Shown piece by piece: positions 57,220 to 64,000 of a DNA stretch of 64,000 nucleotides. Position 1 is the first letter of the stretch; every line of letters starts with the position of its first letter. A program made the translations under genes and the position numbers. A model generated the notes under the pieces. That model had not been told where the DNA came from. It made no database searches and worked only from the letters and a program-made list of their open reading frames with translations. Source of the DNA: Streptomyces roseirectus (lineage in GTDB: Bacteria > Actinomycetota > Actinomycetes > Streptomycetales > Streptomycetaceae); assembly GCF_014489635.1 (NCBI RefSeq), contig NZ_CP060828.1:3882001-3946000 (forward strand), written 5' to 3'.

Positions 57220-57648
57220 TCAGGCCAGGCGGACGACCGCCCGGGGCATCCCGAGGACCTTCTGTCCGGCGCTGGTGACGACCAGGTCGACGCGGACGGT
57301 GTTGTCGTCGAGCTTGGCGCCGACCTTGCCGGTGACCTCGATGACCGCGCCCTCGTCGTCGTTGGGGACGACGACCGGCTTGGTGAAGCGCACGCCGTAG
57401 TCGACGACCGCGCCCGGGTCGCCGGCCCAGTCGGTGACGACACGGACCGCCTCGGCCATGGTGAACATGCCGTGCGCGATGACGTCCGGGAGGCCCACCT
57501 CCTTGGCGAACTTCTCGTTCCAGTGGATGGGGTTGAAGTCCCCGGAGGCGCCCGCGTACCGCACGAGCGTGGCGCGCGTCACGGGAAAGGACCGCGCGGG
57601 CAGTTCGGTGCCGACCTCGACGTCGTCGTAAGCGATCTTCGCCGTCAT
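57220..57648 (-). CDS. MaoC-family dehydratase, HadB-like
   Basis: 142 residues. YAGASGDFNPIHWNEKFAKEVGLPDVIAHGMFTMA carries the hydratase Asp-His motif (D-x-N-x-I-H). In mycobacteria hadA-hadB stand next to rpmG and encode the (3R)-hydroxyacyl-ACP dehydratase; the same order here (rpmG, hadA, hadB) supports a FAS II-like role. It follows hadA by 8 nt. Confidence 0.88.
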   Translation of the reverse strand: MTAKIAYDDVEVGTELPARSFPVTRATLVRYAGASGDFNPIHWNEKFAKEVGLPDVIAHGMFTMAEAVRVVTDWAGDPGAVVDYGVRFTKPVVVPNDDEGAVIEVTGKVGAKLDDNTVRVDLVVTSAGQKVLGMPRAVVRLA

Positions 57649-57656
57649 GGGATTCC

Positions 57657-58112
57657 TCACGCCTCCTCGGCGACCGCGCGGGCCACGAGCTTCGTCCAGG
57701 CGGTCACGACGTGCTCGCCGGCCTCGTCGTGGACCTCGCCGCGGATGTCCAGGATGTCGTTGCCGGCCATCGACTTGATCGCCTCGATGGTGGTGGTCAC
57801 GCTCAGCCTGTCGCCCGCGCGCACGGGACGGACGTAGGCGAACTTCTGGTCACCGTGCACGACACGGCTGTAGTCCAGGCCCAGCTGGGGATCCTCGACG
57901 ACCTGCCCCGCGGCCTTGAACGTGATGGAGAACACGAAGGTCGGCGGAGCGATCACATCGGGGTGGCCGAGCGCCTTCGCGGCCTCGGGGTCCGTGTACG
58001 CGGGATGGTCGTCACCGACCGCCACCGCGAACTCGCGGATCTTCTCCCGGCCCACCTCGTAGGGCTCGGTGGGCGGGTAGGTCCGCCCCACGAAGGACTG
58101 GTCGAGCGCCAT
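57657..58112 (-). CDS. MaoC-like N-terminal dehydratase, HadA-like
   Basis: 151 residues. MALDQSFVGRTYPPTEPYEVGREKIREFAVAVGDDHPAYTDPEAA, with a hot-dog fold lacking the full catalytic motif of the partner, as expected for the non-catalytic substrate-binding subunit. Forms a heterodimer with the HadB-like protein. Read upstream of it, between rpmG and hadB. Confidence 0.88.
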   Translation of the reverse strand: MALDQSFVGRTYPPTEPYEVGREKIREFAVAVGDDHPAYTDPEAAKALGHPDVIAPPTFVFSITFKAAGQVVEDPQLGLDYSRVVHGDQKFAYVRPVRAGDRLSVTTTIEAIKSMAGNDILDIRGEVHDEAGEHVVTAWTKLVARAVAEEA

Positions 58113-58213
58113 GGCCCGGCACCTCTCTGATCGCTCTACTGACCGGTACTGCCTGGTGAACGACGTGAGGCCGCCCCCGATCTCTCGGGGACGGCCTCAC
58201 GTACGAGCCTGAT

Positions 58214-58378
58214 TTATCGCGTTTCGCGGTGCGCGGTGTGCGCGTTGCAACGCGGGCAGTGCTTCTTCATCTCCAGTCGGTCCGGGTTGTTACGCCGGTT
58301 CTTCTTGGTGATGTAGTTCCGCTCCTTGCACTCCACGCAGGCCAGCGTGATCTTCGGGCGGACGTCGGTGGCAGCCAC
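58214..58378 (-). CDS. rpmG: Ribosomal protein L33 (zinc-ribbon form)
   Basis: 54 residues from a GTG after [60 protein letters not shown] has both CxxC pairs, the zinc-dependent form expected for normal zinc. Streptomyces also carries a zinc-free paralogue elsewhere. Confidence 0.98.
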   Translation of the reverse strand: MAATDVRPKITLACVECKERNYITKKNRRNNPDRLEMKKHCPRCNAHTAHRETR

Positions 58379-58467
58379 GTGAGTGCTCCTTGACGAACGG
58401 ATGGGATGATTTAACGCAAGAAAGAGTAGCCGACTGAAGGACCGACCCCGCAATCGGCTACTGTTCG

Positions 58468-58540
58468 TAGCGGTGACCGGACTTGAACCGGTGACACAGC
58501 GATTATGAGCCGCTTGCTCTACCGACTGAGCTACACCGCT
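58468..58540 (-). tRNA. tRNA-Met (CAT)
   Basis: 73 nt. Acceptor AGCGGTG / CACCGCT, anticodon loop CTCATAA (CAT), T-loop GGTTCAAGTCC. A C:G initiator mark is not visible (the pair is A:T), so elongator Met, though Ile2 with modified C cannot be excluded by sequence alone. Confidence 0.9.
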
Positions 58541-58586
58541 GTGATGAGGTCCGTTCCCGCCTTGCGACGGGAACCTCCCTCACCAG

Positions 58587-58659
58587 AGCCCCAATACGGA
58601 ATCGAACCGTAGACCTTCTCCTTACCATGGAGACGCTCTACCGACTGAGCTATTGGGGC
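58587..58659 (-). tRNA. tRNA-Thr (GGT)
   Basis: 73 nt. Acceptor GCCCCAA / TTGGGGC, anticodon stem TCTCC / GGAGA with loop ATGGTAA (GGT), T-loop GGTTCGATTCC. Tandem with the tRNA-Met gene and rpmG. Confidence 0.95.
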
Positions 58660-58885
58660 GAGCGAGGAAGACATTACACGCTCCCCGGGCGTTCACCCAA
58701 ATCCGTTGTCCAGCCCTGTGCGGGCCCGGATTCCGGCCTGTCACAAGGGCCTCGGAGCCCTCCCCCGCACGGCGGACCACACCGGTATGACTATTTCGTC
58801 CCTCCCTGACACGGTCGTACGACCGCCCTAGGCTCGACTCACTCTGCGTGATCTTCCTCTGTCACCCCGGAGCCCCTGGAGCGCG

Positions 58886-60127
58886 ATGCCCGACAGTCAG
58901 CCGCAGCCGTCCCCTTCGTCACCCTCCGGCGGGCAGCAGGACCCGTCGGCCCTCCTGCTGTGCGGCGCCCGGCTCACCGACGGCCGGACCGTGGACGTCC
59001 GGCTGGGCGGCGGGCGGATCGAGGCGGTCGGCACGGCGGGCAGTCTGACCGTCGCCCCCGCGCGCGGGTCGCGCGTGGACCTCTCCGGCTACCTCCTGCT
59101 GCCCGCCCCCGCCGAACCGCACGCCCACGCGGACACCGCCCTGTCCGCCGACACGGACGGCCCCGTGTCGTACGCCCCCGAGGACGTCCAGCGGCGTGCC
59201 ACCGAAGCGGCCCTCCTGCAACTCGGCCACGGATCGACGGCCATGCGCGCGCACGTACGCGTGGGCGACGTCCAGGGGCTCGGCGCGCTGGGCGCCGTCC
59301 TCCAGGCGCGCCGTTCGCTGCGCGGGCTCGCCGAGTTGACGACGGTCGCGGTGCCCCGGCTGCTGACCGGGGTGGCCGGCGCGGACGGGCTCGCGATGCT
59401 GCGGGACGCGCTCAAGATGGGCGCCTCGGTGGTGGGCGGCTGTCCCGACCTCGACCCGGATCCGACGGGGTACGTCGAGGCCGTCCTGGAGGTCGCCGCC
59501 GAGCACGGCTGCCCGGTCGACCTGCACACCGACGCGGCCGACCCCGGCCGGCTCGCCCGCCTCGCCGCGCAGTGCGGGGGTCTGCGGCCCGGCGTCACGC
59601 TCGGTCCGTGCGGCGCGCTGCCCGCCGAGCACGCCTCCCGTACGGCCGATCAGCTCGCCGCCGCGGGCGTCACCGTCGTCTGTCTCCCCCAGGGCTCCTG
59701 TGGGGCCGTGACGGGCCGTGGGGCGGCTCCTGTGCGGTTCCTGCGGGCGGCGGGGGTGCGGGTCGCCGCGGGGAGCGGCGCGCTGCGGGACGTCTCCAAC
59801 CCGGTGGGGCGGGGGGATCCGCTGGAGGCCGCGTATCTGCTGGCCTCCCGTGAAGGGCTGCGTCCCGAGGACGCGTACGACGCCGTCAGCGCGTCCGCGC
59901 GTGCGGTGCTCGGGTTGCCCGAGGTGCGGGTGGAGGCAGGGTTTCCGGCCGAGTTGCTGGCGGTTCGGGGGGAGCGGCTGGCGGGGGCGCTGTCGCTCGC
60001 GTACAGCCGGATCGTGATTCACCGGGGGCGGGTGGTGGCTCGGACGAGTGCGGTGCGGGAGTACTGCAATTCGGCTGCGGCGGCGGAGTTGGGGCTGCCT
60101 CGGCAGGGGCGGGGGGAGGTGTCGTGA
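58886..60127 (+). CDS. Amidohydrolase-family protein with degenerate catalytic site
   Basis: 413 residues. Cytosine-deaminase-like amidohydrolase fold: composite N-terminal strand, EPHAHADTAL with the HxH metal pair (His79, His81), DLHTDAADP (His214). But the later sites are lost: the region that holds the next His in CodA reads LGPCGA (~239-244), and the catalytic Asp of the family's G-x-D loop is Gly298 (AAGSGALRDVSNPVGRGDPLE). The general-acid Glu of CodA's HCDEI is Ala in HTDAA. So the protein keeps the fold but probably not deaminase chemistry. The first ~20 residues are low-complexity Pro/Ser. It follows the tRNA-Thr gene and is probably followed in operon by the Rossmann oxidoreductase. 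Confidence 0.88.
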   Translation: MPDSQPQPSPSSPSGGQQDPSALLLCGARLTDGRTVDVRLGGGRIEAVGTAGSLTVAPARGSRVDLSGYLLLPAPAEPHAHADTALSADTDGPVSYAPEDVQRRATEAALLQLGHGSTAMRAHVRVGDVQGLGALGAVLQARRSLRGLAELTTVAVPRLLTGVAGADGLAMLRDALKMGASVVGGCPDLDPDPTGYVEAVLEVAAEHGCPVDLHTDAADPGRLARLAAQCGGLRPGVTLGPCGALPAEHASRTADQLAAAGVTVVCLPQGSCGAVTGRGAAPVRFLRAAGVRVAAGSGALRDVSNPVGRGDPLEAAYLLASREGLRPEDAYDAVSASARAVLGLPEVRVEAGFPAELLAVRGERLAGALSLAYSRIVIHRGRVVARTSAVREYCNSAAAAELGLPRQGRGEVS

Positions 60128-60246
60128 GGGCCGGCGCGACAGGTGGCGTGAAGGTTGGCGTGACGCCTGGTGTGCATATTTTCTGACCGTCACACTTGTT
60201 GGGAGCTGTGCGGCGGGCGGGACTCGCCGGGCGTACGGTCGAAGAC

Positions 60247-60903
60247 ATGCGCATTGTCATCGCCGGAGGTCATGGTCAGATCGCGTTGCGGCTGGAGCGG
60301 TTGCTCGCCGCGCGCGGGGACGAGGTCGCGGGGATCATCCGCAAGGCCGAGCAGGGGGACGCACTGCGGGCGGCCGGTGCCGAACCGGTCGTCCTGGACC
60401 TGGAGTCGGCGTCCGTCGAGGAGGTCGCCGAGGTCCTGCGGGACGCCGACGCCGCCGTGTTCGCGGCGGGCGCGGGTCCGGGCAGCGGGGCGGCCCGCAA
60501 GGACACCGTCGACAAGGGCGCGGCGGTCCTGTTCGCCGACGCTGCCGTACGCGCGGGCGTGCGCCGGTTCCTCGTCGTCTCCTCGCTGGGCGCGGACCCC
60601 GACCACGCCGGGGACGACGTGTTCGACGTCTACCAGCGCGCCAAGGGCGCCGCGGACGCGTACGTGCGCGGGCTGGACGCGCTCGACTGGACCGTCCTGA
60701 GGCCCGGCGGCCTCACCGACGACGCCGGGACCGGGCTGGTCCGCCTGGAGGCGCGTACGGGGCGCGGCATGATCCCTCGCGACGATGTGGCCGCCGTGCT
60801 CGCGGAGTTGCTGGAGACGCCGGCGACGGCCGGACTGACGCTGGAGCTGGTGGGGGGTTCCACGCCGGTCTCGGTGGCGGTGAAGTCGGTCGCGGGGAAC
60901 TGA
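60247..60903 (+). CDS. NAD(P)-binding Rossmann oxidoreductase (atypical SDR)
   Basis: 218 residues. MRIVIAGGHGQIALRLERLLAARGDEVAGIIRK, GxxGQI dinucleotide motif of atypical SDRs, then VFAAGAGPGSG, RFLVVSSLGADPDH and WTVLRPGGLTDDAGTG. The SDR Tyr appears in VYQRAKGAADAYVRG (Y-x3-K), so catalysis is possible. It lies 119 nt after the amidohydrolase-like gene. Confidence 0.92.
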   Translation: MRIVIAGGHGQIALRLERLLAARGDEVAGIIRKAEQGDALRAAGAEPVVLDLESASVEEVAEVLRDADAAVFAAGAGPGSGAARKDTVDKGAAVLFADAAVRAGVRRFLVVSSLGADPDHAGDDVFDVYQRAKGAADAYVRGLDALDWTVLRPGGLTDDAGTGLVRLEARTGRGMIPRDDVAAVLAELLETPATAGLTLELVGGSTPVSVAVKSVAGN

Positions 60904-60981
60904 CGGGGCCTCAGGGGCGTTGTACGGCTGAGGGTGCGGGTCGGAGGCGGGTCCGAACGGGGCGGGCCGGCGCAGGGCGGG

Positions 60982-61194
60982 TCAGAACAGCGGGAGCTGG
61001 CCCGGGAAGTCGGGGAGCGTGAAGCCGTCCAACGACGGTTGGGCGGCGCCGAGTTGGGCGGGCCTGCGGGAGCCGGGGCACGAGACGAGTTCGCCCGCCT
61101 CGCGAGCGCCGGGCGGGTCGTGCCGGGCGAACCGTCCGGCGACGACGGCGATCTCTCGACGGCACTCGGGGCAGGTTCTGCGGCGGCTGGACAT
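60982..61194 (-). CDS. Small protein with a CxxC motif
   Basis: 70 residues from an ATG. MSSRRRTCPECRREIAVVAGRFARHDPPGAREAGELVSCPGSRRPAQ: CPEC plus a later SCPGS suggests a half or single zinc ribbon; the C-terminus LPDFPGQLPLF is hydrophobic. No obvious function. Convergent with the oxidoreductase gene. A longer start at 61236 is open but lacks a good site. Confidence 0.6.
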   Translation of the reverse strand: MSSRRRTCPECRREIAVVAGRFARHDPPGAREAGELVSCPGSRRPAQLGAAQPSLDGFTLPDFPGQLPLF

Positions 61195-61263
61195 GAGGTC
61201 AGTGTGCCTCAGGGAACAGCATGTGATCTTCTTCATGAGCCGTCACGGCGCACCCTCATGACG

Positions 61264-61304
61264 AAGGGCCCGTGACCCACTGCTTGAGTGGGTCACGGGC
61301 CCTT
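61264..61304 (-). terminator. Very strong hairpin terminator at the tRNA-Tyr remnant
   Basis: Perfect 18-bp stem (AAGGGCCCGTGACCCACT and its complement) with a 5-nt loop. It lies just 3' of the tRNA-Tyr remnant on the minus strand, where the original tRNA-Tyr transcript would end. Confidence 0.85.
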
Positions 61305-61315
61305 ACGTTCCCGTG

Positions 61316-61367
61316 TGGCGGCGCCAGGATTCGAACCTGGGAAGGCTGAGCCGGCAGATTTACAGTC
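61316..61367 (-). repeat. Integrated-element attachment site: 3' half of tRNA-Tyr
   Basis: Reading the minus strand, the segment begins GACTGTAAATC (anticodon loop GTA) and continues through the anticodon stem, the long class II variable arm (CGGCTCAGCCTTC), the T arm (GGTTCGAATCC) and the acceptor 3' side CGCCGCCA. The 5' half expected next (to the right) is absent; the sequence turns unrelated after 61367. So this is an att remnant, not a working tRNA. Confidence 0.88.
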
Positions 61368-61542
61368 CACCGGAGTTCGCGTTGAAAAATCCCGCGTGAC
61401 CTGCATGGACGCACATGAGGGAGCGGTCCATTGCTCTCGCCGTCCACATGTCGTCCAACGGTCAGTCCGGAGGGTGCTGTTCCAGATGGGCTTTCTGCCT
61501 TTCGGAGACTCCTGCACCCTAAGCAGGGGAAGACCACAGCCC

Positions 61543-62157
61543 ATGGACCCCACCATTACAGCCGCTCTCATATCCACCCCCGTTACCCTCCTCGCCGCCG
61601 CAGCCGCGTACGGCGCTGGTCGCACCCAAGGGCGAGGCGCCTATCAGGGCCCCGTGGAGGCAGTGCGACGCCAACACCAACGGGACGCCTACGCTGCCCT
61701 TCTCGGGGCAGCCAACAGCTACGTTCGTCAAACCAACTGGGGAGAGTGCTCGCTACGAGCCTGTGACCGATTGGGTATCTCCTACCCGCCGAGGGAAAGA
61801 CGAGAAGCGGCTGACCGTCAGGCATGCCGCATCCGAGCTGAGGTGCCGATCGAGCCGTTACGAATGGCCGCAGCCGTTGCCGAACTCGAAGGTCCAGAGC
61901 ACATCGCAGAGATCGTCTACCGCATCGGGAACGCTGCCCACAACGTGCACGTAGGCGCCCTCAGGGGCGAAGTTCCTCACACCCTCTTCGACCTGCTCGA
62001 TGGCATCCCTGCTCCCGATGAAAACCACCACGACCATCTGGACCTAGTGAACGCGGTGCAGGCATTCACCGAAGCCGCCCGGGCCCACCTCAACAACGGT
62101 AGGACGCCAGGACGGCGTAGAAGTCGTGCGTGGTTCGCGTCTCACCGGGGAGGCTGA
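61543..62157 (+). CDS. Hypothetical protein with N-terminal membrane anchor, on the integrated element
   Basis: 204 residues. MDPTITAALISTPVTLLAAAAAYGAGR forms one membrane segment near the N-terminus, then a helical cytoplasmic body (RRQHQRDAYAALLGAANSYVRQ.., MAAAVAELEGPEHIAEIVYRIGNAAHNVHVGALRGE..). The layout resembles the many small actinobacterial proteins of this kind encoded on integrative elements. Start chosen by AGGGGA site ~12 nt upstream. Function unknown. Confidence 0.7.
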   Translation: MDPTITAALISTPVTLLAAAAAYGAGRTQGRGAYQGPVEAVRRQHQRDAYAALLGAANSYVRQTNWGECSLRACDRLGISYPPRERREAADRQACRIRAEVPIEPLRMAAAVAELEGPEHIAEIVYRIGNAAHNVHVGALRGEVPHTLFDLLDGIPAPDENHHDHLDLVNAVQAFTEAARAHLNNGRTPGRRRSRAWFASHRGG

Positions 62158-62181
62158 TCACCTAGGAACGTTCCTAGGTGA
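62158..62181. promoter_or_regulatory. 24-bp perfect palindromic operator
   Basis: TCACCTAGGAAC and its exact reverse complement, 24 bp, starting right after the previous stop codon and 43 nt before the GntR-Nudix ATG. The core AGGAACGTTCCT is the style of site bound by GntR-type plasmid and element repressors. Likely autoregulation by the downstream protein. Confidence 0.75.
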
Positions 62182-62224
62182 CTACTCTGGTACGCACCAC
62201 CGCAGAACGGGGAGTGCTCCGCGC

Positions 62225-63013
62225 ATGGGACCCAAGACGACCAAGGTCTACGAGACGCTTCGCGAGCGGCTTGCCTCGGGGCAGTACGCCGCCGGTGACA
62301 AGTTCCCATCGGAGCGCACGCTGTCGGAGGAACTCGGTATCGGCCGGACGGCGCTTCGGCAGGTGCTCGCGCGTCTCGTCTCCGAAGGGGCGTTGGAGGT
62401 TCGCGGCCGGAGTTCGTACCTGGTGCCCGGCGCGGTGACCGTGAAGACCCCCGAGGGGCTCGAACCATGGCAGATCCATGGTGAGCGGGACCTCTATGAC
62501 AACCAGTGGGTGAAGCTCCAACTCTGGGACGTCGAACCTCCCGGAGTTGAGCGGTTCGAGCACCACGTGGTGAAGCTGCAACACGTCGCCATCACAGCCG
62601 TGGTCGACGATCAAGACCGAGTCCTCATGATGTGGCGATACCGGTTCGTCCCTCAGCGGTTCGGGTGGGAACTCCCCGGCGGCATCGTGGACGCTGGCGA
62701 GGAAGCGGCGGAAACCGCGATGCGGGAGGTCGTCGAGGAAACAGGGTGGCGACCAAATTCTGTTGAGCACGTCGTGACCTATCAACCGATGGTCGGCATG
62801 GTGGATTCGCCGCACGAAATCTTCGTTGCCTACGGTGCGAAAAAGGTCGGCGAACCGACGGATCTCGAAGAAGCCGGCCACATCGAATGGGTTCCGTTGG
62901 CCGATATTCCGGGGCTCATGGCGCGCGGCGAATTGCTGGGGTCCGGCACGCTCGTTGCGCTGCTGCACATCCTCGCTACTAGAGGAAAGCAGGGCGTCAC
63001 AGCCGCTCGCTGA
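62225..63013 (+). CDS. GntR winged-helix - Nudix hydrolase fusion (Pif-like immunity candidate)
   Basis: 262 residues. Residues 5-68: GntR-type winged helix (VYETLRERLASGQYAAGDKFPSERTLSEELGIGRTALRQVLARLVSEGALEVRGRSSYLV). Residues ~112-250: Nudix domain with the full Nudix box, GIVDAGE..REVVEETGW (153-175), so hydrolase activity is likely. In the integrative element pSAM2, the Pif protein, which blocks redundant transfer, has a Nudix motif, and this position beside an element end fits such a role. The palindrome upstream suggests self-control. It ends inside the convergent regulator gene (17-nt overlap). Confidence 0.88.
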   Translation: MGPKTTKVYETLRERLASGQYAAGDKFPSERTLSEELGIGRTALRQVLARLVSEGALEVRGRSSYLVPGAVTVKTPEGLEPWQIHGERDLYDNQWVKLQLWDVEPPGVERFEHHVVKLQHVAITAVVDDQDRVLMMWRYRFVPQRFGWELPGGIVDAGEEAAETAMREVVEETGWRPNSVEHVVTYQPMVGMVDSPHEIFVAYGAKKVGEPTDLEEAGHIEWVPLADIPGLMARGELLGSGTLVALLHILATRGKQGVTAAR

Positions 63014-64000
63014 GCAAGTCGACGCGTCGGCGCTGCCGCACCGAACCGGTGCGGCTCGCCAGCAACTTCGCTTGCCTCAAGTGGTTGTGCGCGTCGTCGT
63101 ATTCGGCGCGTGCGAGGTGGGCTTGGGCCAAGTCTGTGTGCAGCCCAGCGCGCGCCCGCACAAAGGTAGGGTCCATCGACTTCACCGCGTCGTAGAGGCT
63201 GGCCAAAGCATCCACGTCCCCGAGGAAGGCGAGGATGTTTCCTCGCCATCGAGTGAGGTGTGATTCGTTGAGGAAGATACTCAACATGTCAGGGTCGCGA
63301 TCCTCGGGCCCGCCGGGAATCAGAGCTGCCGCCCTGTCCAAGGCCCTACGGCTTTCATCTTCCATTCCGGAATGCGCGCACAATTCCGCCTCGGTCGCAT
63401 GGAGCCATGCGCGAAGTCTGGGAGATCCATTCCCCCCGAGAGTGCTTTGCGCCTCACGCGCCAACTCCACTCCGAGCGCCGGCCGTCCCGCTTCACTGAG
63501 GACGAATGCCTGTTCCCCCATGGCGTGCGCGAGATACATCGGGGCCTCAGCGTCCCGCGCGGCTCGCTTCGCGAGTTCGTAGTGGCGCCATGCCCGTTCG
63601 ACCGCCCCGGAGTCGACCGCTTGCCATGCGGCGAGGGTCGACGCCCCGGCGAGTGCCAGCGCGACCGGTCGGCGCGCGCTGGGCAGTACGGCGAAGTTCA
63701 GCGCGTCCTCAAGGGCCGTGAGGTGCCCCGTCATCTGGTCGATGAGACCGGCCGCGCCCCGCTGCCGGTCCATCGTGCGCAGTAGTTCCGTCTGGGCGTT
63801 GAAGGCGCTCACCATGGAGTCACCCAGGCTCTCCGCCGCATCGATCATGCTGAGCAAGTCGTCATAGCCGTCCGCCATCGGCGTCGCCGCGACGGCCGTG
63901 GCGCCCCTCAACTCCGTGTCCGTGGCGCCCAGGACGTTACGCAGGATCTCCGCGTACCGGTCGGAGATGGCGCGCTTGCCGTTCTCCCACTCCGACACGT
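62997..64000 (-). CDS. XRE-family regulator with TPR-like repeats (N-terminus outside window)
   Basis: At least 333 residues; the frame is open to the window edge. The first visible residues VSEWENGKRAISDRYAEILRNVLGATDTELRG are the recognition half of an XRE helix-turn-helix, so the true start lies further right. The remainder is a TPR-like helical repeat region (ALALAGASTLAAWQAVDSGAVERAWRHYELAKRAARDAEAPMYLAHAMGEQAFVLSEAGRPALG...HLTRWRGNILAFLGDVDALASLYDAV). Common regulator type on actinobacterial elements. Convergent with and [11 protein letters not shown] the GntR-Nudix gene. Confidence 0.85.
   Translation of the reverse strand, partial: VSEWENGKRAISDRYAEILRNVLGATDTELRGATAVAATPMADGYDDLLSMIDAAESLGDSMVSAFNAQTELLRTMDRQRGAAGLIDQMTGHLTALEDALNFAVLPSARRPVALALAGASTLAAWQAVDSGAVERAWRHYELAKRAARDAEAPMYLAHAMGEQAFVLSEAGRPALGVELAREAQSTLGGNGSPRLRAWLHATEAELCAHSGMEDESRRALDRAAALIPGGPEDRDPDMLSIFLNESHLTRWRGNILAFLGDVDALASLYDAVKSMDPTFVRARAGLHTDLAQAHLARAEYDDAHNHLRQAKLLASRTGSVRQRRRVDLLSERL

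Noticed and set aside
61316..61367. A working tRNA-Tyr gene here
   Set aside because: The 5' half, including the D arm and acceptor 5' strand, is missing.

Overview
The window is GC-rich, GTG/TTG-start-rich DNA with the conserved gene order of a Streptomyces (or very close relative) chromosome core: tuf-fusA-rpsG-rpsL, rpoC-rpoB-rplL-rplJ, rplA-rplK-nusG-secE-tRNA-Trp, murB, hadB-hadA-rpmG, tRNA-Met and tRNA-Thr, up to the tRNA-Tyr site. RpoB residues fall at the classical S. coelicolor numbering (D427, H437, S442), which supports the genus assignment.

Layout. (1) 1-20.8 kb, minus strand: the edge of a modular type I polyketide cluster. Transcription runs from a TylF-type sugar O-methyltransferase through a sugar aminotransferase into two giant PKS genes. 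The first carries a KSQ loading module and a fully reducing module 1; the second carries modules 2 and 3 and leaves the window. Predicted chain after module 3: 3,5-dihydroxy-4,6-dimethyloctanoyl-ACP. The tailoring genes imply a methylated and/or aminated deoxysugar on the product. (2) 21.3-25.5 kb, minus strand: a tightly coupled three-gene operon, EACC1-like protein / caspase-transmembrane-solute-binding-vWA protein / solute-binding lipoprotein. It looks like a transmembrane-triggered conflict (immune or suicide) system and is the most novel locus in the window. (3) 26-29.1 kb: a winged-helix protein with a Pro-rich linker and zinc ribbon, a Uma2 nuclease-fold protein, a DUF6247-like protein and an acyltransferase-3 protein. 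(4) 29.2-51.4 kb: translation and transcription core genes, with a polyprenyl-sugar glycosyltransferase / mannosyltransferase divergent pair, a DUF1707 membrane protein and two lipoproteins interspersed. A tandem array of the Streptomyces interspersed repeat lies at 36.2-36.5 kb. (5) 51.6-61.2 kb: aminotransferase, adenosine deaminase, a TetR/oxidoreductase divergent pair with two operator sites, murB, hadAB, rpmG, tRNAs, a catalytically degenerate amidohydrolase and a Rossmann oxidoreductase. (6) 61.3-64 kb: a 3'-half copy of tRNA-Tyr marks the end of an integrated element. Inside it are a small membrane-anchored protein, a perfect 24-bp palindrome, a GntR-Nudix fusion resembling the Pif immunity protein of pSAM2, and a truncated XRE/TPR regulator. 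Known SLP1 of S. coelicolor uses a tRNA-Tyr gene in the same chromosomal neighbourhood.

RpsL and RpoB carry the drug-sensitive residues at the classical streptomycin and rifampicin positions. All functional statements rest on motif reading and family knowledge; no database search was run.
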